Assembly (NCBI GenBank): GCA_002310215.1
Contig: DBYR01000030.1
Location: forward strand, 1 to 14,050
DNA from: Bacteroidales bacterium UBA1181
GTDB taxonomy: Bacteria; Bacteroidota; Bacteroidia; Bacteroidales; Paludibacteraceae
Length of the DNA: 14,050 bases
Reading direction: 5' to 3'
Each line of letters starts with the position of its first letter. The first letter of the stretch is position 1. Positions 14,004 to 14,050 of the stretch are shown here, in pieces. The notes under the pieces were generated by a model. It was not told the origin of the DNA. It saw nothing but the letters and a program-made list of their open reading frames with translations, and ran no database searches. The position numbers and the translations under genes are program-made.

Positions 14004-14050
14004 AGGATGAATTTGTACTCTTAGACCTAAGTTCAAATTAGAAGTGCAAA

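Larger units (their letters stand above)
13025..14050. other. Gene-poor kilobase with repeats and RNA-like structures
   Basis: No convincing CDS on either strand. Contents in order: lipoprotein leader and promoter (to 13141); hairpin ATGGG-N9-CCCAT (13195-13213); two tandem copies of the dispersed repeat; a GC-rich element with inverted ends; a third repeat copy; a T-rich stretch (13470-13620); palindrome TGTAAATTTACA (13624-13635); a terminator-like hairpin; a multi-hairpin structured region; a CCCCAT/ATGGGG hairpin (13987-14003); and an imperfect inverted repeat near 14010-14039. Confidence 0.7.

Noticed and set aside
1..14050. CRISPR array, tRNA, rRNA or prophage
   Set aside because: No regularly spaced repeats, no tRNA cloverleaf or rRNA-like sequence, and no phage genes were seen on either strand.

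Overview
The window looks like a chromosomal segment of a Bacteroidota member, most likely order Bacteroidales. The evidence is: several promoters with the Bacteroidota -7 motif TAnnTTTG, two of them with a TTTG/TTG box 19 nt upstream; start codons mostly without a Shine-Dalgarno sequence; a FeoA-FeoB fusion followed by a Cys-rich FeoB-associated protein; a 347-residue ketol-acid reductoisomerase; a lipoprotein with an acidic stretch after its lipid-anchored Cys; and a secreted enzyme with a type IX secretion C-terminal domain. The plant-polysaccharide enzymes suit a gut, rumen or other plant-degrading habitat, but that is inference. Genus cannot be read from the window.

Layout. Positions 90-629 (minus) encode rubrerythrin, with a consensus promoter and a leader of about 180 nt. 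A 0.68 kb divergent spacer leads to a FeoA-FeoB ferrous iron transporter (1306-3798, plus) and its small Cys-rich membrane partner (3811-3999). A water-type aquaporin (4277-4945) and ilvC (5058-6101) follow as separate units, divided by terminators. The spacer 6102-6781 has no CDS but is structured: the ilvC terminator, two tandem hairpins, a dispersed repeat, and a promoter-hairpin-terminator unit of about 160 nt that looks like a small RNA gene. Two secreted carbohydrate-active enzymes come next: a GH30-like hydrolase with a type IX secretion tail (6782-9424), then a pectate lyase/pectin methylesterase fusion (9545-12412). A bidirectional terminator separates them from a convergent lipoprotein gene (12521-13024, minus).

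The last kilobase (13025-14050) has no convincing CDS. It holds the lipoprotein promoter, three more copies of the dispersed repeat, a GC-rich element with inverted ends, a terminator-like hairpin, and a run of five hairpins, three of them capped by GAAA tetraloops, which looks like a structured RNA.

Functionally, the left part deals with ferrous iron and peroxide stress, the middle with water permeability and branched-chain amino-acid synthesis, and the right with pectin and other cell-wall polymers. The secreted lyase/esterase can both demethylate and cleave homogalacturonan. No SusC/SusD pair or dedicated regulator lies in the window. The best candidates for undescribed biology are the two putative RNAs (about 6535-6700 and about 13705-13880) and the repeat elements around them.
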